A DNA stretch of 37,167 nucleotides from NCBI GenBank assembly GCA_003427395.1, contig BFEA01000053.1, forward strand, positions 133,530 through 170,696. Reading direction: 5' to 3'. The position numbers and the translations under genes are program-made. The notes under the pieces were generated by a model, which did no database searches, was not told where the DNA came from, and saw nothing but the letters and a program-made list of their open reading frames with translations. This document shows, in pieces, positions 1 to 10,012 of the stretch. The DNA is from Chara braunii (taxonomy: Eukaryota; Streptophyta; Charophyceae; Charales; Characeae). Numbering within the stretch: position 1 is the stretch's first letter; each line of letters begins with the position of its first letter.

Positions 1-270
1 TGCATTTGGCCATTCACGTCGTCCCTGTCCATTTTACAAATGGTGACCTCCTGTCCCCTCACCACGGGGAGTATCCTTTTTTTCACGGAGACGTTCACTC
101 CGACTGTTCCAGACATGTTTCATTTCTCGGAGTAACGTTATAAAAAATAAGGAGAAAAGCTGTTTCTAGCATTTTTTTCAGTTTTTTTATTTCTTGTTTC
201 GAATATTTTAATGTCGAAATGGCGTCACACCGTTGCCGTAGGTGGGACCAGACCCCAGATGCTATTATTA
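1..270. other. no recognisable feature
   Basis: Low-complexity, AT-leaning sequence. The only open frame, on the minus strand (95-325), is 76 codons without any motif I recognise and partly overlaps a dispersed repeat. I see no gene, RNA or element boundary here. Confidence 0.5.
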
Positions 271-675
271 TGCTACTGAAATCTTTGTCCGTATTTTCTA
301 AAAAGTAAAATGGGAAATACAACAATACAACTGCTGCTACTTGATGAGGGGTGGGGGACGATGAGAAAGGGAGGCCCAGCTACTGGCAAAATGCTCGGTC
401 TACCCAAGAGCCTAGCTCAGTGGGTACACCGATGAACTGTTGAAATACAGACCTGTGTTCGAATCCAGATGATGGAACTTGACAAGTAAAACCAACTACT
501 AATGAATTGCTTGGGGCCGGTCAGCTCAATAATAATATCTCAAGGCCGTCGCCCTTTTAAAAAAAAAAAAAAAAGCTCGGTCTTTGCGTTAGGGGCAACA
601 TGAATTACCTCGTTTGTGAGGCCCTATGCTTGCAGGGTCCCCTCTGTACAGTCTTAGGTAGGTAGGTAGGTAGTG
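271..675 (+). repeat. duplicated repeat, copy A
   Basis: Shares several blocks with copy B at 4348-4738. About 50 bases from 281 (starting ATCTTTGTCC) recur at 4358. The block at 332-400 (CTGCTACTTGATGAGG) recurs near 4527. The block at 593-675 (GGGCAACAT to TAGGTAGTG) recurs near 4652. Copy A carries a SINE insertion (402-574) absent from copy B; copy B carries about 110 bases between blocks that copy A lacks. It ends in a short (TAGG)n run at 656-672. No coding potential is evident. Confidence 0.75.
402..574 (+). mobile_element. tRNA-derived SINE with 9-bp target-site duplication
   Basis: A 173-bp element with an internal RNA polymerase III promoter: A box TAGCTCAGTGG at 413-423 and B box GTTCGAATCC at 457-466, spaced as in a tRNA gene. 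It ends in a 16-A tail at 559-574. Identical 9-bp repeats GCTCGGTCT flank it at 393-401 and 575-583. The related repeat copy B has the corresponding uninterrupted site near 4581-4600. The tRNA-like head does not close a clean acceptor stem, so this is a SINE rather than a functional tRNA. Mobilisation would need a LINE reverse transcriptase, none of which is visible here. Confidence 0.85.
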
Positions 676-1202
676 GGCCTCGCCACACCTATCTCCAAAA
701 CAGAGATTTGGAGAGAAGTGGCATCGCCAATCTCAGTCAGAAAGAATTTGGAGAGGGGTCAGAATGCGGTTCTCGGGAGTGCTCTCGAACTTTGTGGATC
801 GCCCCGCCTGCAAAGCACCGGATTTGAGGAGTGGTCAGAGGCTCCTCCGATTTCAGCCCCAAACTGGAGAGTCCGCCTCGGCCGACAACCATCTGTTGCC
901 ACCGTTTTGTCTGGGTTCGCCACACCACTCTCTAAATGTGAAAAAGACAAAAATGTGGCGGGTGCATCTGGCCATCTTGTAGCGGGAAGTTCATTCTCAT
1001 TTTGCACATTTCGAGAGTGGTGTGGTGGAGGCCCGTTGTCTGTGCTCTCCAAAAGATGTCGGGCCTCGTCTGACGAATTGGAGACTGCCGCCTTGGAGAC
1101 TGCAGTGTGGCGACGAGCCCTCTCCAAAGGTTTTTTCACATCTCCCGCGTTCGGGAGTGCTCCCGAACTTTTTTGCGTTTTCGGGATAGGTGTGGCGAGC
1201 CC
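675..1202. mobile_element. foldback / MITE-like element with terminal inverted repeats
   Basis: The left end from 675 (GGGCCTCGCCACACCTAT) matches the reverse complement of the right end at about 1175-1202 (GGGCTCGCCACACCTAT) apart from one indel, and similarity continues several bases inward. Inside, the palindromic motif TTCGGGAGTGCTCCCGAA occurs at about 1151 and in degenerate form at about 774. A segment at 1118-1153 is repeated at about 1201-1236, so the right edge is internally duplicated. The 191-codon plus-strand frame across it has no recognisable protein. The element abuts the end of repeat copy A. Confidence 0.5.
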
Positions 1203-1284
1203 TTTCGAAAGGTTTTTCGCATCTCCCTCGTTGGAGAGCGCAGTATGAGGTGAATTTGAGAGAAGACAAAAAGAAAAGAAAAGG

Positions 1285-1336
<52 letters not shown>
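1285..1336. repeat. 52-base poly(A) tract
   Basis: An uninterrupted run of A preceded by an A/G-rich stretch. It could be the tail of a retroposed sequence read on the plus strand, or a simple repeat. No flanking duplication was found to decide. Confidence 0.9.
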
Positions 1337-1338
<2 letters not shown>

Positions 1339-1400
1339 GGGATAGGATACTCCAGGGGCCTGGACCCACTAGCAATGTATTCTATAGAGTGACTCAGTAA

Positions 1401-1430
1401 GGCCGTCGAATAGATCGGATCTCGACGGCC
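1401..1430. other. perfect 9-bp hairpin
   Basis: GGCCGTCGA at 1401-1409 and its exact complement at 1422-1430, with a 12-base loop. It lies immediately left of the 167-bp inverted-repeat element and may be part of that nest. No downstream T run or gene suggests a terminator. Confidence 0.5.
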
Positions 1431-1431
1431 T

Positions 1432-1598
1432 GGGCCGTGGTCCCATTAGCAAAGAGCATCGGATTGAATGCCTGAATCTGGACGTGTTTGCGGACAGGAG
1501 CAGGAAATCGAGATAGAACTGCTTTTCTGTATCTCTGCATAAAACATAGCCAGATTCCGGATTTCTATCCTATCCCTTCGCTAGTGGGACCACGGCCC
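1432..1598. mobile_element. 167-bp MITE-like element
   Basis: Terminal inverted repeats of about 23 bp: 1432-1454 begins GGGCCGTGGTCCCATTAGC, and 1576-1598 ends GCTAGTGGGACCACGGCCC. They differ at about three positions. The core GCTAGTGGG-CC-GGCCC is also in the 32-bp inverted repeats at 1353-1384 and 4283-4314, so these ends belong to one terminal-sequence family. No ORF lies inside. A target-site duplication is not clear. Confidence 0.55.
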
Positions 1599-2893
1599 TG
1601 GTAGTTTCCGAGCGGGGACTGTAAAGATGCCCACCTCCCGTCCAATGAGATGCGTCGAAAAAGAAGAAAAAAAAAAGTTGGACTAACTTTTACATGATAG
1701 CTCGTGGCTTTGCGTGGGCAGGAAGTCTGGATTTTATGGGCTCTAAAGGGGGGGGGTTGATTTCCAGACTTCGTTTTTTTTTTTTTTTGCTCTGAGAAAT
1801 AGAACTTGAAATGTGAAATTCGAATATTGTGGTGGATCTGACAGGAATGCTTCCGCGTCTGTTGGATGGCCTGCTAAAGGCATCATAAGATACATGGCGA
1901 GGAATGTATCCCAATACCCGTTACTTGTTCATCCTCGTGAATGTGTTCGTGGACACATTTTATTTGCCACGGTACATCACTATGAAGACTTACGTGAAGG
2001 AGATCGTACCCACCCATGAAATCCGGTGCACAGCTGTTTTTCATACTTTTATGTGCTATTTCAATTCATTTTAAATCAGAAAAAGATCCATTCATGCAAA
2101 TAAAAAATCACTTTGCATTTTCCAAAAAACCATAAAACTGTGTCACGCGTCGTTTTTTTTTTTTTGCATGAACAACCCAAGTGAATGCTAGCGTTGCTGG
2201 TAAGAGCAGACACCTCTAGCATGCTCGGGGAGGCTCCATCTATTGGTGGGAAGCAGCACCTGCTGAAAAACGGGTCCAGCGTCCCTCTACATTTCGAAGT
2301 GTTTGTTATGGAGATATTTGAACTCATATGGGCAAGCCACGTGTCAATCCAGCTAATATTCTAACCCGACACGTTAGCACGCCAAGCACCCGGTGGGCAG
2401 CATTGATTGCCCTCAACTGAGGGGATTAACTGCCCATCCAAATTCAGAGTCATATTCCTACTTCAAATTCCTCATCATAAGCCACATGGATCGTAAACAT
2501 GCCTATGAGGCAGAGGGGTTGTCATCCATAGGGAAGATAAAAAATGCCATCCCCCATCGAAACCTCCAACCGTTAATCTTCGCCTGCTCTGAACTCGCTA
2601 TCAGGCAGACAAAAGCAGAAATAAACCAACAGCACGTCGACGGATGAAACAGAGGGGATCAAATGCGGCCGCAGCTCATACCAATCCGTGTCGAAGAAAA
2701 GGGGGTAGATAGAGAAATATCACGGAGCAGCGACGTGGCAATTTGCGATTTGCGACATATTCCCACTTCCTCGCCACCTGCTCAATCATGTATAGTAAAA
2801 GACCATACGAAACCCGAGTTACCACCACGCAACCCCGTGAGAAAGCGATATTTTCACGCACTGCCCTGCACGGCCCAATTTTCCCTAACAGCT

Positions 2894-3943
2894 CTATCCC
2901 ACCCCTACTCGCCTCCATCCAGTATCCCTCTTTGCCGCACAATCTTTCTGTATCCCAAACCTGCCCATCACCCAACCCACACACCCCAAGCCCTGATCGG
3001 GCTTCACGAAAGACCAGCGAAGCGAAAAGAGAAGGTGAAAAGAGCGGGAGTGAGCCTGCGCATTATCATGATGTTTGTCAAATATGCTGTCTCCAACCAC
3101 GTTACTGTTGTTGATAGCCCTGGTCATATGAATGACGTAGTTGCCACCATTGTTGTTGAGCTTATTGTCGTTATCATCGCAAATGTCATTGCCGTTCCCA
3201 GCGACGACCTCAACGAAAGCAGTATCACCGCGTTCGAGGAAGTCATCTCCAACGTTGTTGTCTTCGCCACCATCATGAATTCTGTTGATCTCACCGATAG
3301 TGTTGTTGTTGTTGTTGTCGTCAGCGACAGCGTCAAAGAAAGCATAAAAAAAAGCAGTATCTCCTGCTTCGAAACAATCACCACTCTCTGTGCTGAAATC
3401 GGTGTTATCATACCTACCGATCGTGCTTGCGTCGTTGTCACTCTCCAACAGTTCGCCGCAAGGNCCCCGCCCCTCCTCAAGCCCCCCACGACGAATCAGG
3501 ACCTCCACTTCCCACGATCAATCCTGCATCGCAGTGCGCAACACCTGCCCCTCCTCAGGCCCCGCGCAGCAACACTTTTCCACATCATCGCACCTTGCAC
3601 CCCCATACAACCCCTCCCTAAGTTCATCGAAGATTCCCTTTACTTTCTTCATCATTTCAGCACAAACACCCAATTCCGCCATCACCTGTTCATTTTCGAT
3701 CACGCCAAGCCGTTGAGATGGAAGATCTGCATAGAGGTCCTCCTCCCAACCACCTACCAGCTCCTCACCCTCGTCGAGAAGATCCGTCGGTAGATTGTGT
3801 CGATGCTGGATAAGCGTAGTATAGATTTCCTCCATCTGTTGCTTGTACATCTGCACAATCTCTAGTGCAGCACCCTCCTCTCCAAAGCCAGCGGCAACAA
3901 GAGCGTCTTGCATGGACGCCGCCTCCATCGCCATCTGCGCCAT
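2894..3943 (-). pseudogene. acidic, Asn/Asp-rich reading frame, one internal stop
   Basis: Read on the minus strand, one frame stays open from 3943 to 2894 apart from a single TGA at 3520-3518. The first 141 codons predict an acidic, helix-prone protein (motif MYKQQMEEIYTTL). After the stop the frame is rich in Asp and Asn, with an Asn run from a GTT/AAC repeat near 3300-3315; an ambiguous base sits at 3464. I do not recognise a family. The opposite strand also has a long frame (2663-3793), which is Val/Ser/Thr-rich, as expected for the complement of an Asn/Asp repeat, so the minus frame is preferred. It may be an exon pair, a decayed gene, or chance openness in biased sequence. Confidence 0.3.
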
Positions 3944-4311
3944 CGATATAGTCGTAGATGAAGCCGCCGTTTGTCGTCAAACTTGCTGTTACGGTATCTT
4001 ACTGTTTTGTCAGAGCCGCTCCCCTAACAACCGCGCCACGTCTTTACTCACAACTTGATTCCTTCACGCCGACGTGCCGTCCCCTACAACTGCCACGTGG
4101 AAAACCACATCTACGCCCGGGCCGAAGCACCGGATGGGCAGCAGGATGACCAAGCACAGAGATGGCACCTTTCACCATCCCTGCGCCAGTCCACGGAGTG
4201 CGGCCGGGCCTTGCCGGCCGGTCCGCAGCGCAAATTAGCGCTTGCGGCGCGGTTGTTTGAGCCCTTACTATGTCACACGTCGTAGAATACTTCGCTAGTG
4301 GGTCTAGGCCC

Positions 4312-4468
4312 CTGATCGGTATTAGTGGAATCTATGACCAACATGGGTGCTACTTAAATCTTTGTCCGTATTTTCTAAAAAGTAAAATGGGAAATACAAC
4401 AATACAACTGGGATAGTCCTCTGGATACTCCTGATCGGTATTAGTGGAATCTATGACCAACATGGGTG
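4312..4468 (+). repeat. 38-bp direct repeat, period 119
   Basis: The sequence starting CTGATCGGTATTAGTGG occurs identically at 4312-4349 and 4431-4468. The segment between includes the start of repeat copy B. It records a local duplication at the right edge of the candidate 3-kb element. Confidence 0.8.
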
Positions 4469-4738
4469 TGAGTGCGAGCGCGAGTGGGTTGTGTGTGGTG
4501 TGTGCGAGAGTGTTGGCCATAGCTACTGCTGCTACTCGATGAGGGTTGGGGGACGATGAGAAAGGGAGGTGCAGCTACTGGCAGGTTTCGGTCTTTGTGT
4601 TAGCCAGACCCCCACTGGCGGCCCCAACCCTATACCCTAAACATTAGGGGCAAGGGGCAACATTAAATCTCCCCTTCATAGTGAGAGGAAACTATGCTTG
4701 CAGGGGTCCCCTCTAGATAGCCTTAGGAGTAGGTAGTG
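4348..4738 (+). repeat. duplicated repeat, copy B (unfilled SINE site)
   Basis: Diverged copy of 271-675. It lacks the SINE: CTACTGGCAGGTTTCGGTCTTTG is continuous at 4577-4599 where copy A is interrupted. It carries an additional GT/GAG-rich segment at about 4410-4520. No coding function is seen. Confidence 0.75.
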
Positions 4739-7688
4739 AAAAGCAAAAACAGAAGTTGAGAGAAGAATATAAAAAGAAAATAAAACAATTCGCGGCTGCG
4801 TATACATTGATGCGTTTTGTCGTTTAGGGAGGGCTTTCCATATGGGGAATGTGGTTGACCGCTTAGAGGGGTATACAGGGCGTCATTGCGTGCAAAAGAG
4901 GGTTGTGGGTGGTCACAAGGGAACGATCGGTCATTCATGCAGGTATTGTGGTGGCGGTCGTTGGAGAGGGCTATGTGGCTGTTCAGTGTTTTGCGGGCAG
5001 CGTGAGGTCGTTGCCCTGTTTCTAGTTTAGGAAATTTGGCGTGGTGCTAACAGGTCGTGAGACTGTTTTCGGACAGAATAGTATCCAAGTGCATGCAGGT
5101 GTGGCTGAAAAATTGCGTGCATTTTTTTTTTTTTTTTAAAGGCTAATTCAATTACTTGCCGTACCTTTCTCGCGTGGGAAAATAGGGAAAACTGGCAGTT
5201 TTCCCAAACTCCTGAATTTTCGGAGGTCGGGCCCGACGACGACTACCATTGATAAATCTGATCGGCAGCCTGTGACGCCCAACCTCACGCCCGCTGCGAC
5301 TTTCCGATCGGAGTAGGATGTGGGCCTGGAAGTGCGAAAAGGGGTGTGCTAAGGATTTTTGGGAAATTGGGGTGGAGTCCCAGGTCAGAACCGAGATCTC
5401 CTGTAGCAAGGTTTCAGGGGCATAGGTGCAATAAGGCTAAGGGACGGGTTACTTTCAGTTCGACGGCGGTCGATGTCGTCCAGCATAAGGCAGATGGCAT
5501 GTGTGGTGCATCCTGGGTCCTCCGATCTGTTTGTTTAGTGGCGGCGGTTCGGGAGAGGCCCGTTCGTAAGGGNTGCGATTTCTAGAAGTCGGTTCTCCGG
5601 GTGTGAACGCGTGGCGATTGCTGCCGCGTGTTACGGTTAGGTTCCGTAATCCGAGAGGCTCGACGGTTGCCGCGTCGTCTGCAATTTATGCACGGCGTGT
5701 GAGGCCAATACGGGGGTATGGAGTTCCACGGAACCACCGTAAGTTGGTGGTACGGGAGGAGGATGTGGAAGGGAGGGAATTTGGTAGCAATAACGACAAA
5801 GTCGGGGGATATAAAGTATTGCGTGTTATACGTAGTTGGGTAATCGGGGCACCTCGGGTCGCTGGTTACGACACAGTGAAATTCCCTAGCGCACAGTCGG
5901 TTCTCGGTTAGAAAGGGAAATTCCGGATATCTCCGCCTAAGATATTCTTCCTCTCAGTGTTCTAAGTATCCCTGGTCTGCGACGTACGTCATCTTGTCAT
6001 TCATGCGGATCACTAACTAGGGTGTAGCGAGAATTCTCCTCATACATCCGATCGTACTTCAATTGACAAGGGGGTTTTCGGGTATGGTGTCGGAAATTCC
6101 TACCAGCTTAGATGCTGGCAACCAGGAAATTTTGCGCCTATCCCAATACTGGAGGTGCTAAGTTCGTCAGTGATCGCGAATCGCCAGCGTGTGGACACGT
6201 GTAGGCCGCGTAAATCAGATCACGCTTACACGTGCGCACACAAGGTGATCGGGTCTGTCGGCTATTTTTTGTGCAAAAAGGAGGTGGTGGACCTACATGC
6301 GAAATTGCCACATGGCATGGATAATCACCCAATCATCCAATCATTCAGTGATCCCGCAAACAATCATTTTCGCCCATGACATCGCATGCATCAGACACGG
6401 TAACCACATCAAACTCATATTGTGGCGACAACAGATCAAAGTGGCAAGCAACGATGATGACAAGCATATCATTCCATCAGATCTCGCTCATCCCATACAC
6501 ACAAAAATAGAAAGGACCGAGACTGAATGAGACACCATACAAGGGCTAATGTTGAAACAAAGATGCCGGAAGAAAATAGGGGCAGATTGTCCGAGCCGAA
6601 ATCAAAACTTATATACAAACGTAAAGGAAGAGACAAAGAAAATTATAAGGAAAATTACAACTCCGCGTCCATCAACCTCAACTTTTTTTTTTTTTTTCTC
6701 TCTCTCTCTCCGATGCGGACACTTCGTCGTCTCGCACCAACCCGTGAAGTTGTCACCCCGCTTAGTCCTCCTGTATCGGCGGATTCGCCCGTGCGCTACA
6801 GTCCGTCGTAGCCCCACGCGTCAATCCCGCACATTCGGCACCAGCTTGTCGGGTCGCCCAACTCCCACTTCAACTCACCGCTTACTTTCCTCGTGACCCA
6901 ACCCTCACTGATCGCGCTACCCCGAGCTTCCAGCAACTGTTTAAGAGAGCTATCTAATCGCGTAACCGAAATTTATAGTGTGCATGCATGCGCAAAGAAC
7001 ACGGAATTGCAAGGACTTAGAAGGAGAGAAGGGGGGGAGTGCCTATGTTCTTCATAGTCAGATCGTGGCGTGGGGGACGTAGCCACTCTCCACGCATCGA
7101 TCCGAGCATACAGCCTGCGGACCAATTAGACATAGCAAAGAAGAGAAAGGGTGGGAAAGACGAAGCTCAAGAAAAAAGATACAGTTACAAAGGCGCCCTC
7201 CCCAAAATTACAGTTACACGCAAGATTAAGAGCGTCGACTAATCAAAGCTCCATTGTAGCCGCAAAAAGAAGCGCGCGAGCAGAAAGCGTCGCGCGGCAA
7301 GAAGAAATCCTAAATTCCTAAGTTCCTATCTAATTGCAAAAAGGAATTTCAATAAAGTACAAATTCCGAAAAGAAATTCAATGAAAAAGAACGCAAAACT
7401 TCCCGCGCGATCATCGCGCCAAAAGCCCGACAACGAAACACGAAAGAAACGACGTCAAACAGTATTACTTGCGCCTCTGTCGGCACGCCAACCACTCAAC
7501 CGATCATCCCGGGACTTGCCCAGCCCTGAACCTAGCCATCCGAAAAGAAGCGACGCAAAAAGATGAAGAAGCGAGGATACCAATGCAATTTTCCCTTTGA
7601 TCCCGATCTCCCTTAATTGGCCCAACCTTCCCATCTTAGGACCCCTCATTGTCCTCGTGCAGAAAATCGCGCGGAATAGAAATCCGTT
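4739..7688. other. no recognisable gene
   Basis: Only short open frames (102 codons at most, 5603-5911) without motifs. The sequence holds a T run near 5122-5138, a T/CT tract at about 6683-6709 and one ambiguous base at 5573. A Cys/His-bearing 62-codon frame at 4842-5030 does not fit a known zinc-finger spacing. The stretch may be old transposon remains or intergenic DNA. Confidence 0.5.
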
Positions 7689-7743
7689 CGTCACATATGT
7701 GACGCCCAGGGGGTTCCAATCTTAAGCAAGCTCCTGCTTGCTT
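7689..7743. other. 16-bp perfect palindrome plus adjacent hairpin
   Basis: CGTCACATATGTGACG at 7689-7704 is a perfect palindrome with two inverted TGACG half-sites. Twenty bases on, AAGCAAGC (7724-7731) pairs with GCTTGCTT (7736-7743) around TCCT. Both lie beyond the 3' end of the minus-strand retroelement coding region, where its 3' LTR would be expected, so they could be LTR regulatory motifs. TGACG is a known bZIP-type half-site; a function here is inference. Confidence 0.4.
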
Positions 7744-7828
7744 GTCAATTTCCTCAGTAAGGGCTCTCTTCGCTCGAATGAGGGGATCGTTCGTGCCATG
7801 GCCGTGACATGTGCCATGCATCCGTGCA

Positions 7829-10012
7829 TCAGTAACTAGCAGGGAGAGGGAAGGGAAGGCGGTACATGGGGGCGTGTTGAGGGGGTGGGTCAGTCGGGAG
7901 TGGGGGTAGGAAGCATTCCATTCCCTCGACTTTCATCAAAAGCTCCTGATATCGGACGATCCGATGGAAGCGCGGGAAGCGGGTACCGCCATGGGGGAGA
8001 GACGCGAGATAGTCGGGGTAAAGGGTGGTGAAGGTGCGGAGAAGGGCCGTCCGGAATCGATCATGGTTTTCCCACGCGGGGATAGTCCCCGTGATCATGC
8101 AATAAACCTCAATCATATTGTGGCCTCGCCACGCAGCACTGAAGAGAAGGACATGAAGACAAAAGACAGGGGTGGCACACCTAGTAGAGGCGTGCGGACG
8201 TGTACTGTGATAGCGAGGCGGGTGGCATAGAAGTGGCGGAAGGTGTCAGTAGGGAAGGGGTCGTGGGGGAAAGAGACCAGGATGGTAATCTGGCGGAGGG
8301 TGAGGTAATCAAGGGGACGGCATGATAACGACCGGGGACGAAGCCCGATGCCCCGCATCGACACGTGCTCGAACTGGGGGACGGGGAGATGGGGATCGGG
8401 ATCGGCTCTGTCGCCTGCGCGCCGATGTGCTCGAAGCCTCGGTAGTAGGGTCCCCATCGTCGTTCTGGGGCGGCTCGGGATCCTCGGTCGGCCCGGGGTC
8501 GTTCGAGATCGGCAGATCCGCACCACTCTCGAACTTCAACGGCTGCTTCCCGGCCGCGATCTCCTCTCTCCTTCGTGCCACCTCGGGATCCTCCTCCTGA
8601 GTTTCTGTGCGATCCGCCTCTTCACCCAGAGTTTCCCACTCAGATTCCTCCTCTTCCTCCAACTGATCTTCTTCTTCTTCTTCTTCTTCTTCCCCCGATT
8701 CTTCCTCGCTGTATTCGCTGTAGCTCCCTGCTTCCTCCGAGGTTTCCTCCTCGCTCTCGTCTTCCACTTCTGCTTCCTCTGCCACGACTCTTTCCTCTAC
8801 CGTTGTTCGGGGCGAAAAGAAGAGGATGTCGATGATCCCTCGGGGGTTCAGGTACTCCGCGCGTGATGGGTTGCTGCCTCCTCCCGTTCGATCCTCCAGG
8901 CAGGTTGACCACTGTAAGTACGACGTTAATCTTCGTGAAAGGACGTGGGGCACTGGGCTCTCGTCACACGGCGATATGATGTCGAGGGGGAGGTCGTCGA
9001 CAAGCTGCGCAAGAGGGATCGTGAGTTCCTACACGATCGTCTGCCGATGGCCTGGCTCTACCGCTCCGAAGACGAATCCGAGGAGATCTCCTTCTACCTC
9101 CGTTCTCTAAGCCTGGATGATTAGCAGCTCCACGCTCTCCCTCACGCCATGATGCTCGTTGTCTCGTGTCCATGTCAGCTCCACTTCGACCAGGCACAGC
9201 GAAACAGTGAGGTAATGCTCACACCTCAACACCCACTGTATCAGATCGATGAGGGGAATGGCGAGGGGCTTTATGCAGAAGGAGAGACAAGGATAGAGTC
9301 TTAGATTGCCAGAAAGTAGGGAAGAGAGAAGGAAGAGCGAAGGTCGAGGACTGGGAGCGGTTCATTGAGGATGCCAAAAAAGAACAAGCTCTGGAAGCGC
9401 TACTGCTGGTTCGCGTCGAGACGTGCGAAGCCCGCCGGTGTCGATGTTGTTGGTGACGACAAGATTGTCACCGTGCCGCACAAGACACTGGTTCCACTCT
9501 GCCGCGAGCTGCTCACCCCACTCCCTCAGTGATACCTGGATGACCGTATGTCGTAGCAGATCCACTGGACTGATATCTCCGCTGAAGACAACGATGATGG
9601 ACATCTGGCTGACTCCTGGTATTAAAAGCCGCCGATACGTCGATGCCTCGTCCAATACGAGTGCTTGGCTATGAGCCGCAAAACGAAATTCCGCCGCCGC
9701 GTACACTCCCGTGGCGCTGAAGAACACTGCAAGGCGTAGCAGATCCTGACAGAACCGTGGGTGATGGACTTGTCGGATCGCCGAAATGTCGTCACACGAC
9801 GCCAGCAGGTGCTCGCTGAGAACTCGTTCGGTGAGAAAACTCATGGCGATGGTGATGGGGACGGAGTATCTGAGGGAGAACGAGACAGAGAGGGAGAAGC
9901 GGGCGATAAGCAGTCGTCGTCCTCTTCCGCAGCGGAGGAGGAGACAGACGAAGGTGGAGATGGAGAGGAGGGAAGAGGCCATAGGTATGACACATGGCGA
10001 GTGATCGGTCAA
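7829..10012 (-). pseudogene. third ORF of element 1, acidic tail, function unknown
   Basis: One minus-strand frame runs from 10012 to 8309 (568 codons) with only three stops, at 9364-9362, 9109-9107 and about 9022-9020. The first ATG is at 9982. The N-terminal half looks like a folded domain (motifs RLAVFFSATGVYAAAEF and SLREWGEQLAAEWNQ). A mid section has hydrophobic helices (PLIDLIQWVLRCEHYL). A Glu-rich region follows at about 8800-8640, then an Arg/Ser/Pro tail ending at 8309. Beyond that the same frame reopens at 8116-7829, and a protein-like stretch in another frame (about 8310-8113) bridges the gap, so a frameshift near 8115 is likely. There is no convincing signal peptide or envelope-like membrane segment. 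It lies directly after the integrase and overlaps its end by 4 bases. I do not recognise the family. Confidence 0.6.

Larger units (their letters stand above)
1353..4314. mobile_element. candidate 3-kb element bounded by 32-bp inverted repeats
   Basis: 1353-1384 and the reverse complement of 4283-4314 agree at all but about four of 32 positions (outer sequence CAGGGGCCT). The flanks, GGATACTC on the left and ATCGGTATTAG on the right, occur joined at 4423-4446 as GGATACTCCTGATCGG, which looks like an unfilled version of the insertion site. The interior holds a smaller MITE-like element (1432-1598) and an interrupted minus-strand frame (2894-3943) that I cannot identify as a transposase. The target duplication is at most 2-3 bp and ambiguous. 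Confidence 0.4.

Noticed and set aside
2663-3793. 376-codon plus-strand open frame
   Set aside because: Composition is Val/Ser/Thr/Pro-rich, as expected from the complement of the Asn/Asp-rich minus frame, and it contains an N. No motif found.
4842-5030. Cys/His-containing 62-codon frame resembling a zinc finger
   Set aside because: Cys and His spacing does not match CCHC, C2H2, GATA or RING patterns; length and context give no support.
7690-7830. LTR of element 1 starting TGTCACGG on the minus strand at about 7811
   Set aside because: The start is plausible, but no second copy, TG..CA pair, or 5-bp target duplication could be found, so it is not called as an LTR.
8940-9123. Protein-like 60-codon plus-strand frame opposite the third ORF of element 1
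   Set aside because: It starts after a stop and has no initiation codon. The minus strand shows one frame maintained from 10012 to 8309 across it, so this is a shadow.
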